Origin: C7867-002 sp964637485
GTDB taxonomy: Bacteria > Patescibacteriota > Minisyncoccia > Phycocordibacterales > PALSA-1337
Assembly: GCA_964637485.1 (NCBI GenBank)
Contig: CAZWUU010000026.1
Span: 1 to 7,388, forward strand
Direction of reading: 5' to 3'
DNA length: 7,388 nucleotides
The translations under genes were made by a program, and so were the position numbers. Below, piece by piece: positions 1-6,840 of the stretch (its first letter is position 1; each line of letters opens with the position of its first letter). The notes beneath the pieces were generated by a model. The model was not told where the DNA came from. It searched no databases and saw nothing but the letters and a program-made list of their open reading frames with translations.

Positions 1-118
1 CGGCCCCAAGATGAGGTATCGTTGAGACCCGTGAGAGATGATCACGTTGATAGGCGTTAGGTGTACGTGCCGTAAGGCATTGAGCCGTGACGTACTAATC
101 CGTCGATCTTGTCGGGAA
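1..118 (+). rRNA. 23S ribosomal RNA, 3' end (partial)
   Basis: This is the last ~118 nt of the large-subunit rRNA; the rest lies left of the window. The CCCCAAGATGAG block at 4-15, the GATAGGCGTTAGGTGTA block around 50-66 and the near-terminal GTACTAAT at 92-99 match the conserved 3' end of bacterial 23S rRNA. In E. coli about 20 nt follow GTACTAAT, which puts the mature end near 115-120; the exact base cannot be fixed because the pairing 5' end is missing. It is followed by a 5S gene in the same direction, the usual rRNA operon order. Confidence 0.93.
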
Positions 119-167
119 CTTTAGGAATCCTTGTGTTTCTACGTTGCTTATTATTTACATACTTGCT

Positions 168-290
168 CGAAATGTGAGAAATATGATCACTCGACACGCG
201 TCGGGCCTTGCAAGGCCCGCGCTACATCTCGAAAAATCTTTGCTAAGATTTTTCTGCGAGGTGTCGAGTTACCATATTTCTCACATTTCG
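168..290 (+). other. Three-way-junction inverted repeat in the 23S-5S spacer
   Basis: The spacer holds a nested, nearly perfect fold. Outer stem: 168-185 pairs with 273-290 (18 bp, no mismatch). After a small internal loop, 189-197 pairs with 261-269 (9 bp). Two hairpins fill the junction: 198-222 (CGGGCCT, TGCA loop, AGGCCCG, extended by GCG/CGC with one bulged T) and 228-260 (GAAAAATCTT, TGCT loop, AAGATTTTTC, closed by CTC/GAG with a 3-nt bulge). No unpaired base lies between the inner stem and either hairpin; five bases (223-227) separate the hairpins. It could be an RNase III processing substrate that separates 23S from 5S, or an inserted palindromic repeat element. The fold is read directly from the sequence; the role is inference. 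There is no tRNA in the spacer. Confidence 0.8.
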
Positions 291-316
291 CAGATAAGAT
301 AAAATTTGAATTTTGT

Positions 317-427
317 GTTCTGGTGGTTTGGCGCTGTGGAACCACCCGTTCTCATTCCGAACACGGAAGTGAAACGCAGTTGCGGCGATGATAGTCCTAG
401 CGGGCGAAAGTAGCTTGCCGCCAGAAC
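317..427 (+). rRNA. rrf: 5S ribosomal RNA
   Basis: The terminal helix is visible: GTTCTGGTGG at 317-326 pairs with CCGCCAGAAC at 418-427 (10 bp with one G-U). Between them lies the conserved loop B/C block with CATTCCGAACACGGAAGTGAAAC (given here as positions 353-375), the 5S hallmark. At ~111 nt the length is normal. It sits 3' of 23S in the same transcript and is followed by an intrinsic terminator at 449-477, so it closes the rRNA operon. The ends are set by the helix and may be off by 1-2 nt (316 and 428 can also pair). Confidence 0.95.
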
Positions 428-448
428 AGAGGATTCAAGAATAAAACC

Positions 449-477
449 AAAAAACACTCATTGCGGGTGTGTTTTTT
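449..477 (+). terminator. Intrinsic terminator of the rRNA operon
   Basis: AAAAAACAC (449-457) pairs perfectly with GTGTTTTTT (469-477), with an inner C-G pair and a loop of a few bases, giving a hairpin whose 3' arm ends in six T's. An alternative register pairs CACTC with GGGTG. It starts 22 nt after the 5S end, as expected for the end of an rRNA operon. The A-tract on the 5' arm would also let it work in the reverse direction. Confidence 0.8.
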
Positions 478-489
478 GCGTGAGATAAT
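461..489 (+). promoter_or_regulatory. Candidate promoter of the 490-3298 operon, close to the start codon
   Basis: A TGAGATAAT extended -10 (481-489, hexamer GATAAT at 484-489) lies directly before the first ATG. A weak -35 (TTGCGG, 461-466) stands 17 bp upstream, inside the rRNA terminator hairpin. Transcription would start about 7 nt beyond the -10, at or near the second in-frame ATG (496), giving a leaderless mRNA. Fits the lack of any Shine-Dalgarno sequence. The -35 match is only 3 of 6, so this remains tentative. Confidence 0.4.
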
Positions 490-1416
490 ATGATTATGAA
501 TCCTGATAACACGTCAAATACAAAATTATTAACCAGTCCGCTTATGAAGCCTCTGCAACTGATTCGATCTAGCTGGGATTTCTATAGACGGCACTGGATG
601 AAACTTTCGACTATTGTCTTGGTGCCGGTCTTTTTCTCATATATGGCCATGTCTTTCATGATAGCTGAGGAAAGTCTGGCTCTGAATATCACTGGCATCA
701 TCATGTCAATCGTTTCCGTGGTATTTACTGTGGCGATGAGAGCAGTGATGGTGCAAACAGTCTCAAATCTGCACAAAGATGAATCATATAGTCCGACCAT
801 TGTAGATATGTATCGCGCTGGCTTTAAACTGTTCTGGCCGATCGTCGGGGTTTTACTGCTATCGTACTTAGTATATGCGGGTGGATTTATGCTGTTCATC
901 ATCCCTGGAATTATGCTTTCCGTGTACTGTTATTTCATAGTCTTTTCTGTCGTTTTGGATGGTAAGAGAGGATTGGAGGCATTCACACACAGTTATTTAC
1001 TGATTCAACACAGATGGTTTGCAACTATTTGGAGACTAATCTGTATGGGGATAGCGGTGATGGCGTTTTATCTTGTCATATCTGGAGCCTCTGAAATTAT
1101 AGGTTGGCTCATCAAGGCAGAGAAATATTCTTTTGAGTCATTCTTGCTGGGCGGGATTGTAAGTTTTGTCGCCGGTCTAGTCATTTCTGGCTATTCGGTG
1201 ATATTCGATTACAAACTGTATCAAGACATGAAGGGGAGTGCGGTCACTGATACTTCCGTCACAGCATTTAGAAAAATACTGATTTCACTCATCGCCGTTG
1301 CAATGGTTGTATCTATTGCTGTCGCAATAATCATTGCGGTGTATTATCCCAACACCTTCAACAATAAAATTGATTTCAAGAATGTTCAGGAAATACAGCT
1401 TATAAAACAAAAATAA
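490..1416 (+). CDS. Polytopic membrane protein of unknown function
   Basis: A 308-residue integral membrane protein that I cannot name. After a polar N-terminus (1-38, ending in an RRHW amphipathic stretch), hydrophobic segments appear at about 39-58, 64-88, 115-133, 134-157, 178-206, 218-238 and 262-284, so six or seven membrane spans, with a short polar tail. The IIPGI motif (137-141), followed by a span and then LDGKRGLEAFTHS (156-168), resembles the membrane domain shared by DUF975, YciC-like and glycerophosphodiester-phosphodiesterase membrane-domain proteins; no catalytic domain is attached. It is the first gene of a tight operon with a Cys-motif anchored protein and RodA, suggesting an envelope role (inference). 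The start is ATG 490 or ATG 496; neither has a Shine-Dalgarno sequence, and the promoter position favours 496. Confidence 0.85.
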   Translation: MIMNPDNTSNTKLLTSPLMKPLQLIRSSWDFYRRHWMKLSTIVLVPVFFSYMAMSFMIAEESLALNITGIIMSIVSVVFTVAMRAVMVQTVSNLHKDESYSPTIVDMYRAGFKLFWPIVGVLLLSYLVYAGGFMLFIIPGIMLSVYCYFIVFSVVLDGKRGLEAFTHSYLLIQHRWFATIWRLICMGIAVMAFYLVISGASEIIGWLIKAEKYSFESFLLGGIVSFVAGLVISGYSVIFDYKLYQDMKGSAVTDTSVTAFRKILISLIAVAMVVSIAVAIIIAVYYPNTFNNKIDFKNVQEIQLIKQK

Positions 1417-2181
1417 ATGTCCACCTGGTCTGGCAGAAGAAAAACCATATATGCGACGACTATTATCATGGCGGGTATTATTTTCCTTGGCATACCTATA
1501 TTTTTGCTCGTATACAAGGCGCCCACATGTGATGATGGAGTTCAAAATGGCTCTGAAAGAGGGGTAGACTGCGGAGGTTCCTGCGTGAAGCTCTGCTCAA
1601 ATGAATTTCTGGATTTGCCACAAGCGAGTTGGATCAAGTATAAGGAGGATGCTCCGCAGAATTATACTGTTGCTGCATACGTCATAAATCCAAATCAGAA
1701 AGTTGGAGCGACCGATGTACCCTATAAAATAACTTTCATAGATAAAGATGGTTTCGATCTTGGTGTCGTGCGAGGGGTTTTCGATATTTTGCCAGGCAGA
1801 AGTTCGGTCGTTTTCAAGACGGGCGTGAAGATCACTGATACAGATAAAAAGCCCGCCAGAGCCATCATAGATTATCCGACACAGCCACAGTGGGTCATTG
1901 CCCCTGATCCCGTCAAGGATTTATTGATAGTAGATAAGAAATACAATGAATCAGACATCGATTCTTCCTTGGAAATAACTATAAAGAATGAAAGTGCAAG
2001 ATTGGCGCGAAAGATAAATGTTTATGCTTTGCTCAAAGACATTGAAAACAACATATTGGATTTCTCCAAAACAATAGTAGATGAAATAGCTGCAAAAAAG
2101 ACGTCAGTTGCTCCTTTCACCTGGCCAGTAAGCCATGATGAACAGGTCGTTTCCATAGAGGTCGTTCTTATGCCAGAATAG
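1417..2181 (+). CDS. Single-pass membrane-anchored extracytoplasmic protein with a four-Cys motif
   Basis: A 254-residue protein of unknown function. A basic start (SGRRK, 5-9) and one hydrophobic segment (about 14-33) form a signal anchor with the C-terminus outside. Right after the membrane comes a compact motif with cysteines at 38, 52, 56 and 60 (CDDGVQNG, then GVDCGGSCVKLC), which could make two disulfides or bind a metal. The rest (about 80-252) is rich in alternating beta-type sequence and looks like two Ig/FxLYD-like sandwiches, roughly 80-155 and 170-252. This Cys motif next to a membrane anchor is one I associate with hypothetical proteins of candidate-phyla bacteria. The ATG directly abuts the upstream TAA (zero spacing) and has no Shine-Dalgarno sequence, so translation is probably coupled to the upstream gene; rodA starts 4 nt after its stop. 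A partner of cell-wall synthesis is plausible but unproven. Confidence 0.85.
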   Translation: MSTWSGRRKTIYATTIIMAGIIFLGIPIFLLVYKAPTCDDGVQNGSERGVDCGGSCVKLCSNEFLDLPQASWIKYKEDAPQNYTVAAYVINPNQKVGATDVPYKITFIDKDGFDLGVVRGVFDILPGRSSVVFKTGVKITDTDKKPARAIIDYPTQPQWVIAPDPVKDLLIVDKKYNESDIDSSLEITIKNESARLARKINVYALLKDIENNILDFSKTIVDEIAAKKTSVAPFTWPVSHDEQVVSIEVVLMPE

Positions 2182-2185
2182 GGCA

Positions 2186-3298
2186 ATGTTTCGAATGAAA
2201 ATAGATTGGTGGCTCGTCGGGGCGGTTTTGCCAGTTACCGTAGCAGGCCTTGTCACCATGTATTCATTTACGGGTGAGAATTCATACGCTTCAAATCAGG
2301 TGATTTGGATAATTCTGGGATTTGGTGTGCTTTTCTTATTGTCGTCTATAGATTTTCGTTTTCTTAGATCAACATGGATATCTGTGTCACTGTTCGGTCT
2401 CTCGGTGGCCTTGCTCGTATCACTGTTCTTCATAGGAAAAACTTCTCATGGTGCAGAGAATTGGATTTCGTTCGGTCTATTCTCATTCCAGCCATCTGAT
2501 TTCGCAAAACTGGTACTAATAATAGTGCTGGCGAAATATTTTTCACGTAGGCATATAGAGATAGCGAACATCAAACATATTCTGATTTCAGGTCTATACG
2601 CTTTTATCATATTCGCTCTGGTCATAGGTCTGCCGGATATGGGATCGGCGGCCATAGTGTTTCTGATGTGGTTTTTTATGATACTCGTATCTGGAGTCTC
2701 TAAAAAACATTTGTTCATAATGCTCGGCGTAGGACTATTGTCTGCCGTGTTGCTATGGAACTATGTCTTACACGATTATCAGAAGAATCGAGTCCTGAAC
2801 TTCATCGATCCGTATGCGGACATACATTCTACTGGCTACAACGCATATCAGTCCGCGATCGCCGTGGGCTCCGGCGGTGTCATGGGTAAGGGTTTCGGCT
2901 ACGGCACACAATCGCGTTTGAAATTCCTGCCAGAATATCAGACTGATTTTATCTTTGCGGCTTATGCCGAAGAATGGGGATTTATCGGAGTGATTATTCT
3001 GTTCGGTTTATATGGAATCATCGTTTATAGGATATTATCGATAGCGATTCGCGGTGATACAAATTTCGAGATACTTTTTGGTCTTGGGTCGGCCATATAT
3101 TTCATAGTGCATATCATCATAAATATTGGCATGAATATACAGTTGCTACCTGTCACTGGTACACCGCTTCCGTTCATGAGTTATGGTGGTACTCACATGA
3201 TCAGTGAATTCGCAATACTAGGCATACTCTCAGCCATGAATAGATATGGCAGGTCTGCACATAAGGGAGATATAAAAAAGGATTTTATTCTGACTTGA
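2186..3298 (+). CDS. rodA: RodA-type SEDS peptidoglycan glycosyltransferase
   Basis: SEDS-family polymerase that joins lipid II into glycan strands at the membrane, normally with a class B PBP. At 370 residues with about ten hydrophobic segments it matches the family length. Visible motifs: FQPSDFAK (101-108), LPDMGSA (149-155), NRVLNFIDPY (201-210), the GSGGVMGKGFGYGTQS block (228-243), LPEYQTDFIF (248-257) with Asp254 at the place of the essential catalytic Asp of RodA/FtsW, and GTPLPFMSYGG (325-335). The DP-x-GYNAYQSAIAVGSGG style fits RodA better than FtsW. One oddity is Asp105 where most members have Glu (FQPSE). It is the last gene of a three-gene operon. The start may be ATG 2195 (MKIDWWL) rather than 2186, since the only purine-rich stretch (AGGG, 2180-2183) is too close to 2186. 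Its stop overlaps the convergent glycosyltransferase by 14 bp. Confidence 0.92.
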   Translation: MFRMKIDWWLVGAVLPVTVAGLVTMYSFTGENSYASNQVIWIILGFGVLFLLSSIDFRFLRSTWISVSLFGLSVALLVSLFFIGKTSHGAENWISFGLFSFQPSDFAKLVLIIVLAKYFSRRHIEIANIKHILISGLYAFIIFALVIGLPDMGSAAIVFLMWFFMILVSGVSKKHLFIMLGVGLLSAVLLWNYVLHDYQKNRVLNFIDPYADIHSTGYNAYQSAIAVGSGGVMGKGFGYGTQSRLKFLPEYQTDFIFAAYAEEWGFIGVIILFGLYGIIVYRILSIAIRGDTNFEILFGLGSAIYFIVHIIINIGMNIQLLPVTGTPLPFMSYGGTHMISEFAILGILSAMNRYGRSAHKGDIKKDFILT

Positions 3299-4484
3299 TC
3301 GTATTTTTCTTTTCGATCTTGCGATTGTAAACCGTTTCTATATCCGCGAGCATTTTCTCTATAGAAAATTGATTCTGGATCCTATCCTTGAGCTTCAAGC
3401 CGTAATTTTTGCATTCCTTCTGATGCTCTATGGCATAAAGCATCGCGTGATCTAATTCTTGCTGGGATTCCGGACGGACAAGTATGCCTGAATGCATGTC
3501 ATCTATTATCTCCGGTATTCCGCCGACTGATGTGGCTAGGATGGTGGTGCCGGCTAGCCCGGCCTCAAGGATGGCATAGGGAAGACCTTCGGATTTCGAC
3601 GTCATGAGGAATAGATCAAACGCCTTAATGTATTGAGATGCTCCTGGGATCTGGCCCATGAGAAATACTCTATCTGAAAGACCCATGTCGGATATCATTT
3701 TTTCTATCCTCTGTCGCTCCTCACCATCTCCGCATATGGTATAAATGACTTTCTTATTTTCACCTTTCACTTCCAGCGCTCTTATGGTATTTGCTACGGC
3801 ATTTATAGCGTATGGATAGCCCTTGATATGATGTAGTTCTGCCAGAGACCCTATCCAATAAATATTTTTTTCTGATACGCCATCCAGAGTTTTCTTGATC
3901 TCGGGCTTTATACGCACGAGTTCCAGTCTGGCATTCTCTTTTGAATAATCAGATTCCTTGCTAATGCCGTTTCTCACAACAGTCAACGTATCTTTTATGA
4001 ATGGCCATTTTTCTACCTGCTTCTTCGCAAACTCAGATACTACTATGGTCTCATGACTGCATATCATAGTCACCCAATAAACCAAAGATATAAAAACTCT
4101 AGAAATAAATGATCTGTCCTCATTGAATGCCCAGCCGTGCGAAGTAAATATTATTTTTTTTATTCCCGCTATGCGCCCCGCGATCGCGCCCAATGCTCCG
4201 ACTTTCGAACTGTGAAGATGCAGGACGTCGGGTCTTTTGTGTCGTAGAAGGGAAACTATCTTCCACAGGGCTTTTATATCCGATCCGATTTTTACATCCC
4301 TGTCTATTTCTAGCGATCCGAATGATGATATCCCATGCTTTTGCAATGCCTCGGTGAGTTGTCCTGCTCGGCCTGTTATGACTTCTACATCATACTTATC
4401 CTTAGGCAGTCTGGTGGCCAGATCTAGAACATGTTTCTGGGCTCCGCCCATATTTGCTTTGGTTATGATGTGTAGTATTTTCAC
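3285..4484 (-). CDS. GT4-family (GT-B fold) glycosyltransferase
   Basis: A 399-residue retaining glycosyltransferase that probably adds a sugar from a nucleotide donor to a lipid-linked glycan at the inner face of the membrane. The N-terminal acceptor domain has GGAQ (13-16), LHLHSSKVGALG (88-99) and FTSHGWAF (113-120), typical of capsule and exopolysaccharide GT4 enzymes. The C-terminal donor domain has GSLAELHHIKG (212-222), CGDGEE (251-256) and the family signature E299-x7-E307 in SEGLPYAILEAGLAG, followed by GGIPEII (321-327). No membrane span is clear; the 130-142 stretch is hydrophobic and may be peripheral. The start is GTG with no Shine-Dalgarno sequence. It is transcribed away from the sugar transferase/epimerase pair across a 76-bp gap, so the three probably serve one surface-glycan pathway. 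Donor and acceptor cannot be told from sequence. Confidence 0.92.
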   Translation of the reverse strand: MKILHIITKANMGGAQKHVLDLATRLPKDKYDVEVITGRAGQLTEALQKHGISSFGSLEIDRDVKIGSDIKALWKIVSLLRHKRPDVLHLHSSKVGALGAIAGRIAGIKKIIFTSHGWAFNEDRSFISRVFISLVYWVTMICSHETIVVSEFAKKQVEKWPFIKDTLTVVRNGISKESDYSKENARLELVRIKPEIKKTLDGVSEKNIYWIGSLAELHHIKGYPYAINAVANTIRALEVKGENKKVIYTICGDGEERQRIEKMISDMGLSDRVFLMGQIPGASQYIKAFDLFLMTSKSEGLPYAILEAGLAGTTILATSVGGIPEIIDDMHSGILVRPESQQELDHAMLYAIEHQKECKNYGLKLKDRIQNQFSIEKMLADIETVYNRKIEKKNTIKSE

Positions 4485-4492
4485 AAGCTAAA

Positions 4493-4498
4493 ATTATC
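4493..4498 (-). promoter_or_regulatory. Candidate -10 element for the glycosyltransferase gene
   Basis: On the minus strand GATAAT (5 of 6 to consensus) ends 8 nt before the GTG start at 4484, so the transcript would have almost no leader. No convincing -35 is seen 16-18 bp upstream. The spacing matches the candidate promoters of the genes at 490 and 4561, which is the main reason to list it. Confidence 0.25.
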
Positions 4499-4521
4499 AC
4501 GATTTCGACCGTTTCGCGAGC

Positions 4522-4532
4522 CACTTGAAGTG
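4522..4532. promoter_or_regulatory. Operator-like dyad in the divergent promoter region
   Basis: CACTT-G-AAGTG is a perfect 5-bp dyad around one central base. It overlaps the proposed -35 (TTGAAG, 4525-4530) of the sugar-transferase operon and lies between the divergent starts, where a repressor could act on both genes. A dyad this short can occur by chance. Confidence 0.25.
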
Positions 4533-4551
4533 ATGCGTTTTTTGTTGTAAT
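4525..4551 (+). promoter_or_regulatory. Candidate promoter of the sugar transferase-epimerase operon
   Basis: TGTAAT (4546-4551, 5 of 6) is preceded by a TGT extended -10 (4543-4545). A TTGAAG -35 (4 of 6) at 4525-4530 stands only 15 bp away, shorter than ideal. The -10 ends 9 nt before ATG 4561, so the mRNA would be leaderless or carry a leader of a few bases, in line with the absence of a Shine-Dalgarno sequence. Confidence 0.4.
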
Positions 4552-4560
4552 GTATCTTTC

Positions 4561-5919
4561 ATGAATAAATTGATTTCTTCGCGAAGGATTGTATTGCTAC
4601 TCGTCGGCGATATATGCGCCTATTTGTTTTCTCTCATTTTCACACTGACCATAAGATACGGCAGTTTGCCCGATAAGGATCTCGTATTCCAGCACTTATT
4701 GCCGTTTTCCATATTATTTCTTCTCTTTATCATCATCGGATTGGTTGTCGGTCTGTATGATAAGAGGGCGGCATTCGTGAAGAGAAATGTCGGATCGCTT
4801 CTTCTCCAGAATCAATTCGCGAACATAATTCTTGGCATAGTATTTTTCTATTTTGCTCCGGTTGCCATAGCGCCGAAAGTAAATCTTTTCATATACTTCA
4901 TCATTTCTACGGTCGTCTTGTATGTCTGGAGATTGGTGATGTTTCCGGTCATCGTCGGCGGAAGGAAAGTGCCGGCAGTACTTGTCGGATCAGGCGCTGA
5001 TGCCGACGACCTCTATGAAGAGATCAATAGCGATGGCAGGTACGGACTATATTTTTCTAGCAAGTTGAGTTCAGTCGGAGCGGGAGATTTGGCACAAAAG
5101 ATAGGAGAAATCATAAATAATAATCAGGCCCAAATCATCGTAGCTGATCTACGTGGTAAAAATTCTGACGATATCATGCCTACCTTCTACGATCTCATAT
5201 TCAGAGGGTATCAGGTGCTCGATATGAGCGACCTATACGAAAATGTCTTTGATAGGATACCGCTTTCATTGGCCGGCCAGAGATGGCTCGTTGAAAATTC
5301 TACTACCGCTGTCGGCAACAGGAGGGTGTATGATGCAGTTAAGAGACTTGTTGATATCGTGCTATCTGTCGCTATAGGTATCGTTTCTCTCATCACATAT
5401 CCATTTATTGCCCTTGCTATAAAGCTTGAGGATAGGGGACCTCTCTTCGTCTTTCAGGAAAGAATAGGCAAGAATGGAAAGACGATAAAGATAGCTAAAT
5501 GGAGGAGTATGACCACGAATGACGGCGGTGTTTATTCGAATGGATCTAATAAATCTGATAATAAAATAACCAAGGTAGGAAAATTTATAAGGATGACCAG
5601 ACTGGATGAATTACCACAAGTCTGGAGCGTCATAAAAGGCGATCAATCATTGATAGGGCCTCGTCCAGAATTGCCGGCGCTAGTGAAAATATACGAAAAG
5701 GAAGTAGAGCATTATAATGCTCGTCATCTCATCAAGCCGGGTCTTTCAGGATGGGCGCAGATATACCACCGGGCACATCCTCATCATGCTGTGGCCATAA
5801 ATGATACTAAGGATAAATTGTCATACGATTTGTACTATGTGAAGAACCGCTCTTTCGGTTTGGATGCTAAGATTGCATTGCAGACATTAAGAGCCATTAT
5901 TTCCAAACAAGGCGTATAA
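4561..5919 (+). CDS. Polyprenyl-phosphate sugar-1-phosphate transferase (initiating glycosyltransferase)
   Basis: Monotopic/polytopic phosphoglycosyltransferase of the WcaJ/WbaP type. It moves a sugar-1-phosphate from a UDP-sugar to undecaprenyl phosphate, the first step of surface polysaccharide or glycan assembly. The 452 residues have the full long-form layout: four N-terminal spans (about 10-31, 46-66, 84-105, 108-130), a Rossmann-like middle domain (about 136-250, starting VPAVLVGSGADADD), a membrane-entering helix (about 263-288), and the catalytic domain with KWRSM (313-317), the Asp349-Glu350 catalytic dyad in DELPQ, GPRPE (366-370), PGLSGWAQ (393-400) and YDLYYVKNRS (422-431). The sugar specificity cannot be read. 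The epimerase follows after one base, so the pair is co-transcribed. No Shine-Dalgarno sequence precedes the ATG. No missing active-site residue was seen. Confidence 0.93.
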   Translation: MNKLISSRRIVLLLVGDICAYLFSLIFTLTIRYGSLPDKDLVFQHLLPFSILFLLFIIIGLVVGLYDKRAAFVKRNVGSLLLQNQFANIILGIVFFYFAPVAIAPKVNLFIYFIISTVVLYVWRLVMFPVIVGGRKVPAVLVGSGADADDLYEEINSDGRYGLYFSSKLSSVGAGDLAQKIGEIINNNQAQIIVADLRGKNSDDIMPTFYDLIFRGYQVLDMSDLYENVFDRIPLSLAGQRWLVENSTTAVGNRRVYDAVKRLVDIVLSVAIGIVSLITYPFIALAIKLEDRGPLFVFQERIGKNGKTIKIAKWRSMTTNDGGVYSNGSNKSDNKITKVGKFIRMTRLDELPQVWSVIKGDQSLIGPRPELPALVKIYEKEVEHYNARHLIKPGLSGWAQIYHRAHPHHAVAINDTKDKLSYDLYYVKNRSFGLDAKIALQTLRAIISKQGV

Positions 5920-5920
5920 C

Positions 5921-6832
5921 ATGAAAAAAAACAAAAAAGTTATCGTTACGGGCGGTGCAGGATTCCTCGGCTCGACCCTAGTGCCACTTCTTGCAAAGAA
6001 TGGATATGAGGTCCACGTAATCGATAATCTGGTTTCAGGCAAGATAGAAAGAGTGCCTAAGGATGCAAAGTTACATGTTGTAGATATCAGGGATGAAAAA
6101 TTGCTGGAAGAAACATTCAAGACTATAGGAAATGTTGATACGGTTTTTCATCTGGCGGCATTGCCGAGAGTGCAGTTTTCCATAGATCATCCGAAAGAAT
6201 CACACAGTGTAAATGTGAACGGTCTTCTGAATGTTTTCGAAGCATGTAGAAAAAATGGTATCAGGCGAGTCGTATATTCAGCTTCGAGTTCTGCATATGG
6301 TGATCAGAAGAAGTTACCTTTATCGGAAGACATGAAGCCTAATCCGAAAAGTCCTTATGCTACCCAGAAACATTTCGGCGAGCTGGTGGCAAAACAGTAT
6401 GCCATGCATTATGGTCTAGAGACTGTGTGTCTTCGGTATTTCAATATTTTCGGTCCAAACTTTGATCCAAATGGTCCCTATGCTATGGCTATAGGCAAGT
6501 TCATCACCCAAAAGAAAAAGGGCGAGCCTCTCACGGTGACAGGTGACGGCAAGCAGACCAGAGACTGCGTGCATGCGAGCGATGTTGCTCGGGCAAATAT
6601 GCTTGCGATGAAAAGCACGAAAGTGGGCGGGGGAGAAGTCATAAATATAGGCAGTGGCAAGAATCATCCGATAATAAAGATTGCAAAATTGATAGGAGGT
6701 GAAATAAAACATGTGGCTCCCAGAGTCGAGCCGAAGGATACGAAAGCAGATATTCGTCTGGCGAAAAAACTACTCGGCTGGAAGCCGGAAATAAGTCTAG
6801 AAAAGGGGATAAAGGAGTTGTTGAGGGGGTGA
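5921..6832 (+). CDS. NAD-dependent sugar epimerase/dehydratase (UDP-glucose 4-epimerase-like)
   Basis: Extended short-chain dehydrogenase acting on a nucleotide sugar in the cytoplasm, most like the GalE/WbpP 4-epimerases. The 303 residues show the NAD-binding TGGAGFLG (10-17), Asp35 after the second strand (VIDN), VDIRD (54-58), HLAALPRV (77-84), the catalytic serine region SASSSAYG (120-127) and Tyr146-x3-Lys150 (YATQK). In the substrate domain are RYFNIFGPN (172-180) and RDCVHASDVA (214-223), where many relatives have RDFVYV. The slightly short length is within the family range. A weak AAGG (5909-5912) lies 8 nt before the ATG, and only one base separates it from the sugar transferase stop. 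It most likely supplies the UDP-sugar used by that enzyme. A dehydratase or a different epimerase cannot be excluded. No terminator is seen after its TGA. Confidence 0.92.
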   Translation: MKKNKKVIVTGGAGFLGSTLVPLLAKNGYEVHVIDNLVSGKIERVPKDAKLHVVDIRDEKLLEETFKTIGNVDTVFHLAALPRVQFSIDHPKESHSVNVNGLLNVFEACRKNGIRRVVYSASSSAYGDQKKLPLSEDMKPNPKSPYATQKHFGELVAKQYAMHYGLETVCLRYFNIFGPNFDPNGPYAMAIGKFITQKKKGEPLTVTGDGKQTRDCVHASDVARANMLAMKSTKVGGGEVINIGSGKNHPIIKIAKLIGGEIKHVAPRVEPKDTKADIRLAKKLLGWKPEISLEKGIKELLRG

Positions 6833-6840
6833 GATTTGAT

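Noticed and set aside
228..260. A/T-rich spacer hairpin as an intrinsic terminator before 5S
   Set aside because: It lies inside the larger junction fold, its T's are in the stem, and termination here would remove 5S from the operon.
131..391. 86-codon open frame on + across the spacer and into 5S rRNA
   Set aside because: It overlaps the 5S gene and the structured spacer, has no start signal and no recognisable protein features.
125..436. GAATCCT (125-131) pairing with AGGATTC (430-436) around the spacer and 5S
   Set aside because: A 7-bp match over 300 nt is easily due to chance; it could bracket pre-5S but the support is too thin.
3297..3318. GATCG...CGATC hairpin between the convergent genes as a terminator
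   Set aside because: Only 5 bp with a 12-nt loop and no T-tract after it; it also lies inside the glycosyltransferase coding sequence.
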